From assembly GCF_009664855.1 (NCBI RefSeq), contig NZ_CP045928.1:5230108-5294107 (forward strand): a DNA stretch of 64,000 bases, given 5' to 3'. This stretch comes from Flavobacterium sp. SLB02. GTDB taxonomy: Bacteria > Bacteroidota > Bacteroidia > Flavobacteriales > Flavobacteriaceae. The position numbers and the translations under genes are program-made. The notes under the pieces are model-generated. The model was not told the DNA's origin, ran no database searches, and saw only the letters and a list, made by a program, of their open reading frames with translations. This document shows positions 51,880 through 60,939 of the stretch, piece after piece (positions within the stretch are counted from its first letter, which is position 1; each line of letters opens with the position of its first letter).

Positions 51880-51911
51880 TTGTATAATTCATTTCTGTTT
51901 TATTACATTTG
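51880..51911 (+). promoter_or_regulatory. Promoter of the plsC-like gene
   Basis: TTG at 51880-51882, 21-bp spacer, TACATTTG at 51904-51911. The ATG begins only 6 bp later, so the transcript would be leaderless or almost so. Confidence 0.55.
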
Positions 51912-51916
51912 AAACT

Positions 51917-52681
51917 ATGAAAGGAATTAAAGTTGTTTTTTGGGTTTTGTGGCGCATTTGGTTTTACATTTTGATGGCCATTCCGATATTGATTATGCTG
52001 CCGTTTTTGCTTATTTCTATTATATCAGAAAGGGGATACCCCTATTTCTTTAAAATGGCCCGCATTTGGGCTAAATTCATCCTTTTTGGCATGGGTTTTT
52101 ATTATACGGTGAAGCGCGAGCAGAAACTAGTTAAAGATACCAGCTATATGATCGTAGCCAATCATACTTCGATGACGGATATTATGCTGATGCTGGCTGT
52201 GGTGCGTAATCCTTTTGTATTTGTTGGGAAAAAAGAACTTTCGAAAATTCCTTTGTTTGGGTTTTTCTATAAACGAACTTGTATTCTGGTAGACAGAAAC
52301 TCTTCGAAAAGTAAAAATGAAGTTTTTAAAAGAGCTCAAGACAGGCTTAGTCAGGGACTTAGTATTTGTATTTTTCCGGAAGGCGGAGTTCCTGACGACG
52401 AAAGTATTTTGCTGGATGAGTTTAAAGACGGTGCTTTTCGTTTAGCCATTGAACATCAAATTCCCATTGTTCCTATTGTTTTTGCTGATAACAAAGAACG
52501 ATTCTCCTATACTTTTTTAAGCGGAAGTCCGGGTAAAATGAGAGTGAAAATTCTGCCTTTCGTAGAAACAAAAGAATTGACAAGTGAAAATAGGAAAGCA
52601 CTTCGTGACGAAGTAAGACAATTGATTTATAAAGGTTTACTTCAGTTTAAGAAAGAAAAGAATAAAGAGGAAAGAGAATAG
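51917..52681 (+). CDS. 1-acyl-sn-glycerol-3-phosphate acyltransferase (PlsC family)
   Basis: A 254-residue membrane-associated acyltransferase that converts lysophosphatidate to phosphatidate. A membrane helix at residues 8-35 is followed by the catalytic NHTSMTDIML (H-x4-D, near 79-88), then RNSSKSKNEVF and the second block IFPEGGVPDD near 152. The C-terminus is Lys/Glu-rich (FKKEKNKEERE). The gene is monocistronic, with terminator at 52719-52753. Confidence 0.9.
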   Translation: MKGIKVVFWVLWRIWFYILMAIPILIMLPFLLISIISERGYPYFFKMARIWAKFILFGMGFYYTVKREQKLVKDTSYMIVANHTSMTDIMLMLAVVRNPFVFVGKKELSKIPLFGFFYKRTCILVDRNSSKSKNEVFKRAQDRLSQGLSICIFPEGGVPDDESILLDEFKDGAFRLAIEHQIPIVPIVFADNKERFSYTFLSGSPGKMRVKILPFVETKELTSENRKALRDEVRQLIYKGLLQFKKEKNKEERE

Positions 52682-52718
52682 AAAAAAGAGTAGAGAGAAT
52701 AGATTATAGATTTAAATA

Positions 52719-52753
52719 AAAACCCGACAGCTCGTTAAAGTTGCCGGGTTTTC
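52719..52753 (+). terminator. Terminator of the plsC-like gene
   Basis: AAAACCCG pairs with CGGGTTTT, with further GACA/TTGC pairing, followed by TCTTTTG. Confidence 0.75.
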
Positions 52754-52789
52754 TTTTGAATTAAAATCCCCATTTTATATCAAAAAATA

Positions 52790-52894
52790 CTATCGATGAA
52801 TTATTTTCTCTGAAATAAAACGCAATACTTTTTTAAATTTCAATTTGGTTTTTTTGCGGTTTTTACTGTACAACACTTCTATTTTCTCTTTCAT
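52790..52894 (-). CDS. Possible 34-residue basic peptide
   Basis: An ATG-initiated frame gives a Lys/Arg-rich peptide (KEKIEVLYSKNRKKTKLKFK ...). No family is known to me and no good promoter is visible, so it may be spurious. Apart from it, 52895-53191 holds only AT-rich sequence and an imperfect CCGCTAGT/ACTAACGG hairpin near 53028-53050. Confidence 0.3.
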   Translation of the reverse strand: MKEKIEVLYSKNRKKTKLKFKKVLRFISEKIIHR

Positions 52895-53191
52895 GGTTAA
52901 AAATATTAAGAATTGATAATAAAGAGTTTGCTTTAAACTCAAGTTAACGTCATAATAGTATAGAAAGCAAAAAATAAAAAAGGTTGCGTGAAAACCTGAA
53001 ACTTCTTAAAAAATCTAATAAAAAACCCGCTAGTATTGAAAACTAACGGATTTTATCGAACAAACAACCAAATTTATTCTGAAAAAAGTTTGAATTGGGT
53101 ATTATGGCCTAATACCAATCAAATCTTATGTCTGTTTACTAGATGAACTTATCTTAAAATGGTTGCGCAGTTTTTATACTTTTTTTGAAAA

Positions 53192-53226
53192 TAAAAAAAC
53201 CGACAGATTTTAAAAACCTGTCGGGT
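53192..53226 (-). terminator. Terminator of recA
   Basis: Leftward, CCGACAGGTTT pairs with AAATCTGTCGG and is followed by a T-run of seven. Confidence 0.88.
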
Positions 53227-53262
53227 TGGTATAAAGTATTATTTATTAAAGCTTTATAGAAA

Positions 53263-54270
53263 TTAAGCGCTTGCTAAATCTTTAATATGGGCTTTAATTT
53301 TTACTTCTAATTCATCTGCTAATTCCGGATTATCTTTGATTAAAGATTTTACAGCATCACGACCTTGTCCTAATTTTGTATCTCCGTAGCTAAACCATGA
53401 TCCTGCTTTTTTAACGATCTCAAATTCAACCGCTAAGTCAAGAATTTCACCAGTTTTAGAAACTCCTTCTCCGTACATAATGTCAAATTCGGCAGTTTTA
53501 AAAGGTGGTGCAACTTTGTTTTTTACAATTTTTACTTTAGTTCTGTTTCCTATAACATTCTCACCATCTTTAATTTGAGATGAACGACGAATATCCAAAC
53601 GAACTGAAGCGTAGAATTTTAAGGCGTTACCACCCGTTGTAGTTTCAGGGTTACCAAACATAACACCAATTTTCTCTCTCAACTGGTTGATGAAGAAAAC
53701 AGTACAATTTGTTTTGCTGATTGTTCCTGTCAATTTTCTTAAAGCCTGAGACATCAAACGTGCGTGAAGACCCATTTTAGAATCTCCCATTTCACCTTCG
53801 ATTTCACTTTTTGGAGTCAATGCAGCAACAGAGTCAATTACCACAATATCAATTGCGCCTGAGCGAATTAAGTTCTCAGCAATTTCTAAAGCTTGCTCCC
53901 CGTTGTCTGGTTGAGATATGATCAGGTTTTCGATATCTACGCCTAATTTCTCAGCATAATTTCTATCAAAAGCATGTTCAGCATCTATAAAAGCAGCAAT
54001 TCCGCCGGCTTTTTGAGCTTCAGCAATTGCATGTAACGTTAAAGTGGTCTTTCCAGAAGATTCCGGACCGTAAATTTCTATAATTCTTCCTCTAGGGTAA
54101 CCATTAACTCCAAGAGCTAAATCAACACCAAGAGAACCTGAAGAAATAGTTTCAACCTCTACAATGGCTTTATCGCCCATTTTCATTACGGTTCCTTTTC
54201 CGTATGTTTTATCTAATTTGTCAAGCGTAAGTTGTAGCGCTTTTAATTTGGCTTCTTTCTCTGAACTCAT
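53263..54270 (-). CDS. recA: Recombinase RecA
   Basis: A 335-residue protein that forms filaments on single-stranded DNA for recombination and SOS cleavage. Walker A is GPESSGKTT (68-76), Walker B is IDIVVIDSVAAL near 140, loop L1 includes GEMGDSKMGLHARLM, and loop L2 includes NQLREKIGVMFGNPETTTGG. The C-terminus is short and acidic. An upstream in-frame ATG at 54294 would add KEKEKKEM. I prefer the ATG at 54270 (MSSEKEAKLKAL) because it matches the usual flavobacterial start as I recall it. Confidence 0.96.
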   Translation of the reverse strand: MSSEKEAKLKALQLTLDKLDKTYGKGTVMKMGDKAIVEVETISSGSLGVDLALGVNGYPRGRIIEIYGPESSGKTTLTLHAIAEAQKAGGIAAFIDAEHAFDRNYAEKLGVDIENLIISQPDNGEQALEIAENLIRSGAIDIVVIDSVAALTPKSEIEGEMGDSKMGLHARLMSQALRKLTGTISKTNCTVFFINQLREKIGVMFGNPETTTGGNALKFYASVRLDIRRSSQIKDGENVIGNRTKVKIVKNKVAPPFKTAEFDIMYGEGVSKTGEILDLAVEFEIVKKAGSWFSYGDTKLGQGRDAVKSLIKDNPELADELEVKIKAHIKDLASA

Positions 54271-54439
54271 CTCTTTTTTTTCTTTTTCTTTCATGTAAAT
54301 TTTTATAATTCATTCTCAAAAACAAACCAGAAATGATAACTTACTGATTTAGATTTGTATCAGGCTTGTATTTTGTAAAATTAGTTCTTTTTTTTGAAGT
54401 TTGATTCTCTCAAATTGTTCCAAATTGTCACAAATTTCA

Positions 54440-54949
54440 CTATAAAAATAAAGCCTTTAATTCTGTAGCTTCAGAAGGTTTTATTTTCCCGGCCAATAGT
54501 AAACTCAATTGTTTACGACGCAAAGCAGCATCAAAACGTTGTATTTCAAGCTCAGTTTGGGGTGCAATTGGCGGAACTTCAACAGGTCTTCCGCTATCAT
54601 CCACTGCAACAAAAGTATAAATGGCTTCGTTGGCTTTGGTTCTGCTTCCGGATTCACGGTCTTCTACCCAAACATCTATAAAAACTTCCATAGAACTTTT
54701 AAAAGATCTGGAAACTTTTGCTTCTATTGTCACTACGGCTCCAAGGGGAATAGCCCTGTTGAAAGCAACGTGATTTACTGATGCCGTTACTACAATGCGG
54801 CGTGAATGTCTGCGGGCTGCAATACTTGCTGCACGATCCATACGGGCCAATAGTTCACCTCCAAAAAGGTTATTTAAAGGATTTGTTTCGCTCGGTAAAA
54901 CTAAATCGGTTAATATAGTTAAGGATTCTGAAGGGTGTTTGGGATTCAT
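54440..54949 (-). CDS. Hotdog-fold acyl-CoA thioesterase (YciA/BACH type)
   Basis: A 169-residue protein of the acyl-CoA thioesterase family. The family pattern is visible in SETNPLNNLFGGELLARMDR, AARRHSRRIVVTASVNHVAF, and GSRTKANEAIYTFVAVDDSG. It hydrolyses acyl-CoA to free acid and CoA in the cytoplasm; chain specificity is not evident. TAAATTTG (54993-55000, minus strand) about 44 bp upstream is a possible -7 box. Confidence 0.88.
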   Translation of the reverse strand: MNPKHPSESLTILTDLVLPSETNPLNNLFGGELLARMDRAASIAARRHSRRIVVTASVNHVAFNRAIPLGAVVTIEAKVSRSFKSSMEVFIDVWVEDRESGSRTKANEAIYTFVAVDDSGRPVEVPPIAPQTELEIQRFDAALRRKQLSLLLAGKIKPSEATELKALFL

Positions 54950-55013
54950 TTTTTTAATATAAAATTTTTATTTACTGTCCGGATAAAGCGAACAAATTTA
55001 TTTTTTTGACACT

Positions 55014-55029
55014 CCCGATAGTTATCGGG
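55014..55029 (-). terminator. Palindrome downstream of the DoxX gene
   Basis: CCCGATA-AC-TATCGGG hairpin. Leftward it is followed by a short A/T-rich stretch, so a terminator function is probable but weak. Confidence 0.5.
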
Positions 55030-55044
55030 ATTCTGTTGCACATT

Positions 55045-55428
55045 TTAATTCAACCAATATACAGCCATTACGGCCGGAATAAAATAAATTACAATGGTTC
55101 TCGCACCGTCATAATCTTTGGCTAATCTTTGCCCAAAAAGCATCATTAACAAACAAATACAGGAAAATATTGCGCCATAAAAACCAAATTCGCGACCACT
55201 ATTTGTTAACAATTGTATGGCACCAACTACACATAAAATTCCGGAAATTAATTCAAGAATTAAAAGATGAAGCAAAGCCAGAGGCACTTGGTTTTTTAAT
55301 GGTGTTTTGGCAAAGTGTCCTTTGAGCCATTCGACATTATCTTTCCAATAAAATATTTTTTCATATCCTGATTGTAAGAAGGTTAAGGCTAAAAAAGCTA
55401 ATAGTAAAATGGAGGCAACATTATTCAT
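55045..55428 (-). CDS. DoxX-like membrane protein
   Basis: A 127-residue protein with four membrane helices. The first (SILLLAFLALTFLQSGYEKIF) carries the DoxX motif Q/SGxEKxF, followed by WLKGHFAKTPLKN. Function unknown. It begins 7 bp after holB in the same direction and is probably co-transcribed. Confidence 0.8.
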   Translation of the reverse strand: MNNVASILLLAFLALTFLQSGYEKIFYWKDNVEWLKGHFAKTPLKNQVPLALLHLLILELISGILCVVGAIQLLTNSGREFGFYGAIFSCICLLMMLFGQRLAKDYDGARTIVIYFIPAVMAVYWLN

Positions 55429-55435
55429 TTGAAAA

Positions 55436-56584
55436 CTATTTTTTATGAATTAAACGAGTCAGTTTTATAGATAAATCAGTTAAAATTATTTTTGCATTTC
55501 CATTTCTTTCAATGTGGTACATAGCATCTGAAAGTTCTTTGAAAATTTCATGAATGTTATTTCCGTTTACAAATGGGGCAAAATTTTCTAATTTGAATTT
55601 ATCGACTTTTGGTTCAATATAAACCAAAGTTGGAGCCTGATAATTAAGCAAAAGTGCCTGACGAAACATTTCGATACAAAACTGAATGAATTTTTTCTGG
55701 CTTTCACGTCCAAGAGCTGCAATTTCTTCGCTCCAGGATATTAAATCCTGAATGGTGGCTGCATTTCCTTTTGCCCTAAAAGCGGCACGGACCCAGTTGA
55801 CAAACCATTGCTCAAAAGGATATTCTGAATCATCTTGTTTTAAAAGATGTAAAGCTTTGCTGAAATTTCCTTGTGCCTGGTGCGCAATTTTAAAAGCTGT
55901 TTTTTCGTCGATATTTTCTTTTGAAATTAAAGCTTCGGCAATCACTTTTTCGGGTAATCCGTTAAAGTGAATTACCTGACAGCGAGAGCGTATAGTTTGA
56001 ATAATATCTTCTTCGTTTTCAGAAATCAGAATAAAAATAGTTTTATCCGAAGGTTCTTCCAATAGTTTTAAAAGCTTATTAGATGCAGCGATATTCATTT
56101 TATCAGCCATCCAAATAATCATGATCTTATAACCGCCTTCGTAGGATTTTAACGAAAGTGATTTTAAAACCTCTGTTGCATCTTCAACACGTATTTCTCC
56201 TTGTTTATTCTGAACGCCCAAAATTTTATACCAGTCAAATAAACCTCCATAAGGCATTTCCTGAATAAAAGTGCGCCAATCCTGAATAAAGTCTAAGCTT
56301 TTTGGTTTGGTTTTAACATCTTCGGTAGTGACCGTTGGATAAATAAAATGCAAATCGGGATGCGAAATGTTTTGAAACTTCAAATTGCAGGAATCATTTC
56401 CGTTTGAATTTTCGTTTCCTGTATTACTGCACAAAATATATTGCGCATAAGCGATGGCCGTTGATAGTGTGCCGCTTCCTTCTGGCCCAATGAATAATTG
56501 TGCGTGCGGAATTCTTCCGGAAGCTGCACTTTTTATCAAGTGACTTTTGATGTAATCTTGACCTAAAATTTGAGAAAATTGCAT
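55436..56584 (-). CDS. holB: DNA polymerase III delta prime subunit
   Basis: A 382-residue AAA+ clamp-loader subunit. The N-terminus has QILGQDYIKSHLIKSAASGR, then GPEGSGTLSTAIAYAQ, where the Walker A Lys is replaced; loss of nucleotide binding is normal for delta prime. The SRC-type motif is ENEEDIIQTIRSRCQVIHF near 190-205, and NKLLKLLEEPSD precedes it. The Zn-binding Cys set is reduced to CSN...DSC. A TATCTTTG box (56589-56596, minus strand) ends 5 bp before the ATG, suggesting a leaderless transcript. Confidence 0.9.
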   Translation of the reverse strand: MQFSQILGQDYIKSHLIKSAASGRIPHAQLFIGPEGSGTLSTAIAYAQYILCSNTGNENSNGNDSCNLKFQNISHPDLHFIYPTVTTEDVKTKPKSLDFIQDWRTFIQEMPYGGLFDWYKILGVQNKQGEIRVEDATEVLKSLSLKSYEGGYKIMIIWMADKMNIAASNKLLKLLEEPSDKTIFILISENEEDIIQTIRSRCQVIHFNGLPEKVIAEALISKENIDEKTAFKIAHQAQGNFSKALHLLKQDDSEYPFEQWFVNWVRAAFRAKGNAATIQDLISWSEEIAALGRESQKKFIQFCIEMFRQALLLNYQAPTLVYIEPKVDKFKLENFAPFVNGNNIHEIFKELSDAMYHIERNGNAKIILTDLSIKLTRLIHKK

Positions 56585-56955
56585 GAAGCAAAGATAGAAG
56601 AAAATGATGTAGTCAAAAATTTTCGTTCAAAACTTTCTGTCCTGCTTTTTATTTATGTTGTATAAAAACTTTTTCGCATAATTTTTTGAAGTTTGTTAAC
56701 GAACTTTTGTTAATAACGAGGATAAATCGAGTAGATATCAGTGCTTTTTTGTTAATAGTTTTTTAGGAAAAATGCTAAACGTAAGGTTTTTTTGGTTATA
56801 ATTTTAAGTGATTTTGTTTTTTTTATGTGTAATATCTTACGGTTTTAATTTTAACAAATTTAACAAAAAGCCCGTTAAAACGCACATTTTCCCGACATAA
56901 GGCTGATTTTTAAGGTTTTTTTAAGGTTTTTTTTTGAAAAAAGAAATCAATAAAG

Positions 56956-56985
56956 TTGCAATTTAAGTTAATTTACATATTTTTG
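56956..56985 (+). promoter_or_regulatory. Strong promoter of the gliding-type operon
   Basis: TTG at 56956-56958, 19-bp spacer, TATTTTTG at 56978-56985, an ideal Bacteroidota promoter 33 bp ahead of the first ATG. The 370 bp before it (56597-56955) are gene-free and AT-rich, with TTTGTTAACGAAC and TTGTTAATAAC motifs. Confidence 0.8.
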
Positions 56986-57017
56986 TTTGCATCAACAACC
57001 CATTATAATAAGAATCT

Positions 57018-57470
57018 ATGAAAGGGAAAATTATTTTATTTAGTACACTTTTTTTAATGACAACTGGTGCTATTTCAGCCCAGGCTAAAAATGCTCCAAG
57101 AAGTATAATTAGTACAACAGCTCTTATTCGCAAATACCATGATCAAAAAGAATTGAGCGGTATGCAAAAAGGAGAACTTTTGGAACTATACATTGAGCGT
57201 ATTAAAGTTTTAGTAAAAACTCTCCCTTACATTGCTTTGGTTACAAAACCGGGTGTTACAATGGCAGACTTAGGTATTCCGGACGATAACGAACACAAAA
57301 AGGTTTTAGATGCTCAGGCTGTTGGTACAACTACTTTTTTAGATACAACAGTAGAATTTCAAAGAAAAATGATGCCGTATTCTGATAAAGGAAACCTTAT
57401 TGCAGCAATTTTATTTTACGAAAGCACATTGAAATCTTTACACGAGTTCAACGAATTGAACGAAATGTAA
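57018..57470 (+). CDS. Exported small protein, first gene of the operon
   Basis: A 150-residue protein with a signal peptide (IILFSTLFLMTTGAISAQA). The mature part is helical (LIRKYHDQKELSGMQKGELL, ERIKVLVKTLPYIAL, FLDTTVEFQRKMMPYSDKG). I do not recognise a family. It is the first gene behind the strong promoter. By position it matches the small gene that I recall heading the sprB operon in F. johnsoniae. Confidence 0.75.
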   Translation: MKGKIILFSTLFLMTTGAISAQAKNAPRSIISTTALIRKYHDQKELSGMQKGELLELYIERIKVLVKTLPYIALVTKPGVTMADLGIPDDNEHKKVLDAQAVGTTTFLDTTVEFQRKMMPYSDKGNLIAAILFYESTLKSLHEFNELNEM

Positions 57471-57675
57471 TATTATATACTATTTTTTAAAACCTTTTTT
57501 GAAGTGTTTGCGTAGATGAGTTAAATTTTTTGCGCCATTTTGAAAAAAGAAATAAAAAACAACTCGTTCTCGATGTGTTCTGACTACTATCAGAAAACTC
57601 GGGATGAGTTTTTATCATTTACGCATACGCATACCGCATACCCAAATTTATTATTAACCGTAATACCCCCTTATC

Positions 57676-58968
57676 ATGAAAAAAATTACTCAAATGATCT
57701 GCGTTCTTTTGACAGTTACTAGTATGAGTGCTCAACAAGAAAAAGGAATTATGGGCTACAACAATTGGTTGAACAACTGGACCGAATTTAAGCCTCACAA
57801 AGTAGAATATGGAGAAGCAAATCAAATTTTAGCAGGAAACATTTCTGTTAATACAAAATTGCTGAAGAGGAATATTTATGTTTTGCAAGGCAATGTTTAT
57901 GTAACAAATAATGCTGTTTTAACGATTGAACCAGGAACTTTGATTATTGGTGATTTCGAAACAAAAGGAACATTGGTAGTTACAAAAGGTGCACAACTTG
58001 TTGCAGATGGTTTAGAGACAGATCCAATTGTATTTACTTCAAACCGCAGCCAGAAAAAAGCTGGTGACTGGGGTGGAGTTGTAATTCTTGGAGATGCTCC
58101 AATTAATAAATTTGGTAACGTAGGTTCTTACAACATGGATCTTGATCCAACTCTTACTACTTACGGAGGAGATAATGCAGCTTCAAACTCTGGAATCTTA
58201 AGATTTGTGAGAATCGAATTTGCAGGTAAAAAAGTAAAAGGAGTAGATACTTTCAACGGTTTAACTTTAGCTGGTGTTGGTAGCAAAACTGTTCTTGAAA
58301 ACATTATGGTAAGCTACGCAGGAGGAGATTCTTTTGGAATCCTGGGCGGAGATATAAATGCTACAAAATTTGTTTCTTATAAATCAATCAACGACGATTT
58401 TAAATTTTCTCAAGGTGTACAATGTCGTTTCTATAACTCATTGGCAGTTAGATCTTCTTACTTCTCAAGTACTAAAGACGGATCTCGTTGCATGGAAGTA
58501 AAATCTTACGAAAAGAAAAGTGAAACAGATTTTACTAAAAAACAAACTTTAGTTGTTGCAACTAATATTACAATGCTTAATGACAGTGAAAACATTAAAG
58601 CTGATATTCAGGCAGGTTTAGTAAAAGAAGCTGTGTATGTGGCTGAAAACGCTTCTCTTGAAATGAAAAGAAGTGTGATCTCTGGATTTAATCCTGCAGT
58701 ATTATTAGACAGCAAAACAGAAATCAATGACGCCAACCTTAAAAAAATCAAATTTGAGGAAATGTATTTCAACCTATGTAACGGAAACATCTTTACAGAA
58801 TACAATTCTAACAACGAAGATTTAGAGAGCTGGTATGGAAACAGTGTGTTCTTTAACGTTTACTCTCAAAGTGATAACAAAGAAACATTCATTGATATTT
58901 CTAATCCTAAAAAGCCAGATTTCAGATTACAATTAGGAAAAATTACAGCTTCAAGCGGCAATAGATAA
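57676..58968 (+). CDS. Secreted parallel beta-helix protein
   Basis: A 430-residue protein with a signal peptide (ITQMICVLLTVTSMSAQ). From about residue 55 it has regular beta-helix strands with Gly/Asn turns: NVYVTNNAVLTIEPGTLIIG, GTLVVTKGAQLVADG, GDWGGVVILGDAPI. This is a common Bacteroidota surface-protein fold without a known enzymatic motif. No type A or B sorting domain is visible at the end, so secretion may be Sec-only. It lies 205 bp after the first gene; that gap contains a short tandem CGCATAC repeat near 57620. Confidence 0.8.
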   Translation: MKKITQMICVLLTVTSMSAQQEKGIMGYNNWLNNWTEFKPHKVEYGEANQILAGNISVNTKLLKRNIYVLQGNVYVTNNAVLTIEPGTLIIGDFETKGTLVVTKGAQLVADGLETDPIVFTSNRSQKKAGDWGGVVILGDAPINKFGNVGSYNMDLDPTLTTYGGDNAASNSGILRFVRIEFAGKKVKGVDTFNGLTLAGVGSKTVLENIMVSYAGGDSFGILGGDINATKFVSYKSINDDFKFSQGVQCRFYNSLAVRSSYFSSTKDGSRCMEVKSYEKKSETDFTKKQTLVVATNITMLNDSENIKADIQAGLVKEAVYVAENASLEMKRSVISGFNPAVLLDSKTEINDANLKKIKFEEMYFNLCNGNIFTEYNSNNEDLESWYGNSVFFNVYSQSDNKETFIDISNPKKPDFRLQLGKITASSGNR

Positions 58969-59070
58969 TAGACTTAGATTTTTATTTCAAAGCGTAAATT
59001 TTATTAATAAAGTCCCCAGACACAATTTATGTATTCGTCTTAAACCGGACCAAATAAAGATCAAAACATA

Positions 59071-59487
59071 ATGGCTCAATCTAGAAAAAAATATTTTTTA
59101 AATATAATATTTTTGGTTTCACCTATTACGTTAAGTCTATATGCACAAAGTTCAATGGAAAAGCCTACAACTTCTATTGCTACTGTTTGCAGTATGACTG
59201 CGTCACATAACCAAAATAACGATAAGTCTGATATCAAAAATATCGGCAAATTAGAGATTTCTAATCAGTTTATAGCAGGGCTATCCATCCCCAAGGATAG
59301 CCTTCCTATTGCAGTTGATTCGAATGATCAGACTACTTTAAAATGTGAAGATAATTCATCACTGGCAGCTTCTTATTCACTTCTTGCAAAAGATATTATT
59401 GAGAACTACCGATATGATTTTTCTGAAACATTTATTGATATCTTGTTTTTTGAGAATATAGATTTGGCAAGAAAACGCACTATATGA
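59071..59487 (+). CDS. Exported hypothetical protein, 138 aa
   Basis: A signal-like N-terminus (YFLNIIFLVSPITLSLYAQ) precedes a mostly unstructured region and a C-terminal helix (YRYDFSETFIDILFFENIDL). No family is recognised. Its stop overlaps the next gene start by 4 bp (ATGA), showing translational coupling with the type B tail protein. Confidence 0.65.
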   Translation: MAQSRKKYFLNIIFLVSPITLSLYAQSSMEKPTTSIATVCSMTASHNQNNDKSDIKNIGKLEISNQFIAGLSIPKDSLPIAVDSNDQTTLKCEDNSSLAASYSLLAKDIIENYRYDFSETFIDILFFENIDLARKRTI

Positions 59488-60938
59488 TTCGAAAAATTAC
59501 TTTATCTTTTTTTAACGTTTTTCTATTATTTGGTATGATTATTTTTACCGGATCAAGTTCTTATGCACAGGTTAAATCGATAAATCCACAGGTTTTAGAT
59601 TTTGACAGGATATGTGCCGGACCTGGTGGTAATCAATATACTGCAAAATTTACTTATAGCGGATTTCCCGCAGGGACAGTTTTTGTTGTTGAACTTTCAA
59701 CCAATAATTTTACTACTATAATTACTGCCAACACAGTATCGGCTTCAGATCCTGCGGTAAATCAAAAGGAAATACTTTTTTCTGTTCCTAATGATCTTCC
59801 AGGATCTGATACTTATAGCCTTAGAGTTTCTGCGGCTGGTTTTTCAAGTACCAAGTTTGTTTCTTTTGGTTTAAAAACTTCTTTTCCAATTTATTACAGG
59901 GCACATGACAGGCAGTTTACCATAAATAATTTTAGTGGTAATGCAGCATTTTGTTCAGGTGGTAGTTATGTCCTGACAATTGATCCAGATTCAACTGATC
60001 CTGTAAACGATTCACCCTTAAAATATAAATTTTTAAACTATAACTGGTATAGAGATAATGGTGCAACTGCACTGCCAACTCTTGTTGCTGGTGCTTCAGG
60101 AGCAAGTTATACTGTAACTACTCCGGGAGTTTATTATGTAGAAACAAATTACGGAACCTGTACTTCTGAATCCTACTCCAATCGTGTAACTGTTACATCA
60201 GCAGGTGGTGGTTCAGACGTTACAATCAGTTCAAGTTTAGGAAATCCTTTTTGTCCAAGTACTGATGGGACAATTTTAACAGCCACAAGTGGTAATAAGT
60301 ATACATGGAAAAAAGACGGTGCTGCATTTGGTGGTAATACCCGTACTGTTAAAGCAACAGATTCCGGTATTTATACTGTGGAAGTTGACTTTGGCGGTTG
60401 TGTTGCAAGCGGATCAATTGACCTTAAAAGTAATAGTTTTAATGCCAGTATCGATGTTGCTGATGAGTTTCAACTTGAAGAAGGAGAAACTTTAAACGTT
60501 AGCGTTACAACAGATGCTACAAGTCCAACTTACGAATGGTATTTAAATAATAATCTTATTTCGGGAGCTACATCAGGTAGTTATCTGGTAGCCGCTATTG
60601 GTATTTATAAAGTGAGAATTTCGCAATCTTCGGGATGTATATCTTCTAAAGAATTTATTTTCAAAGCCAAAGGAAAAGCAGGTCCTTCTTCAGTTATTCC
60701 AAACATAATTAGTTTGAGCGGTGCTAGCCCTTATTGGAATATCCCGGATGAATATAAAAATGCAAATACCAAGGTTATGATTATAAGTTCGAATGGCGAT
60801 ATGGTTCTTGATGTTAGCAATTATCAGGGAGATTGGCCTCAGACTTCAATAGATTTTAAAAATGTAAATCCAGTTTATTACTATGTCATTAAAGGCGACT
60901 CAGGTGAGAAAAAAGGATCAATAACTGTGATAAGATAA
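59484..60938 (+). CDS. Secreted Ig-like protein with type B (gliding-associated) sorting tail; SprC-like
   Basis: A 484-residue protein with a signal peptide ending near SYAQ. Residues 170-400 contain three Ig-like units, each with Tyr-Thr-Trp and Gly-Cys spacing (YTVTTPGVYYVETNYGTC, KYTWKKDGAAFGG ... DFGGCVASG, TYEWYLNNNLISG ... SSGCISSKE). The last 80 residues resemble the CHU_C/type B sorting domain: VIPNIISL, W at the start, VMIISSNGDMVLDVSNYQGDW, YYYVIKGDSGEKKGSITVIR. The usual FTPNGDG loop is changed. The protein should be exported by the type IX system together with the PorP/SprF partner encoded next. Confidence 0.75.
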   Translation: MIRKITLSFFNVFLLFGMIIFTGSSSYAQVKSINPQVLDFDRICAGPGGNQYTAKFTYSGFPAGTVFVVELSTNNFTTIITANTVSASDPAVNQKEILFSVPNDLPGSDTYSLRVSAAGFSSTKFVSFGLKTSFPIYYRAHDRQFTINNFSGNAAFCSGGSYVLTIDPDSTDPVNDSPLKYKFLNYNWYRDNGATALPTLVAGASGASYTVTTPGVYYVETNYGTCTSESYSNRVTVTSAGGGSDVTISSSLGNPFCPSTDGTILTATSGNKYTWKKDGAAFGGNTRTVKATDSGIYTVEVDFGGCVASGSIDLKSNSFNASIDVADEFQLEEGETLNVSVTTDATSPTYEWYLNNNLISGATSGSYLVAAIGIYKVRISQSSGCISSKEFIFKAKGKAGPSSVIPNIISLSGASPYWNIPDEYKNANTKVMIISSNGDMVLDVSNYQGDWPQTSIDFKNVNPVYYYVIKGDSGEKKGSITVIR

Positions 60939-60939
60939 T

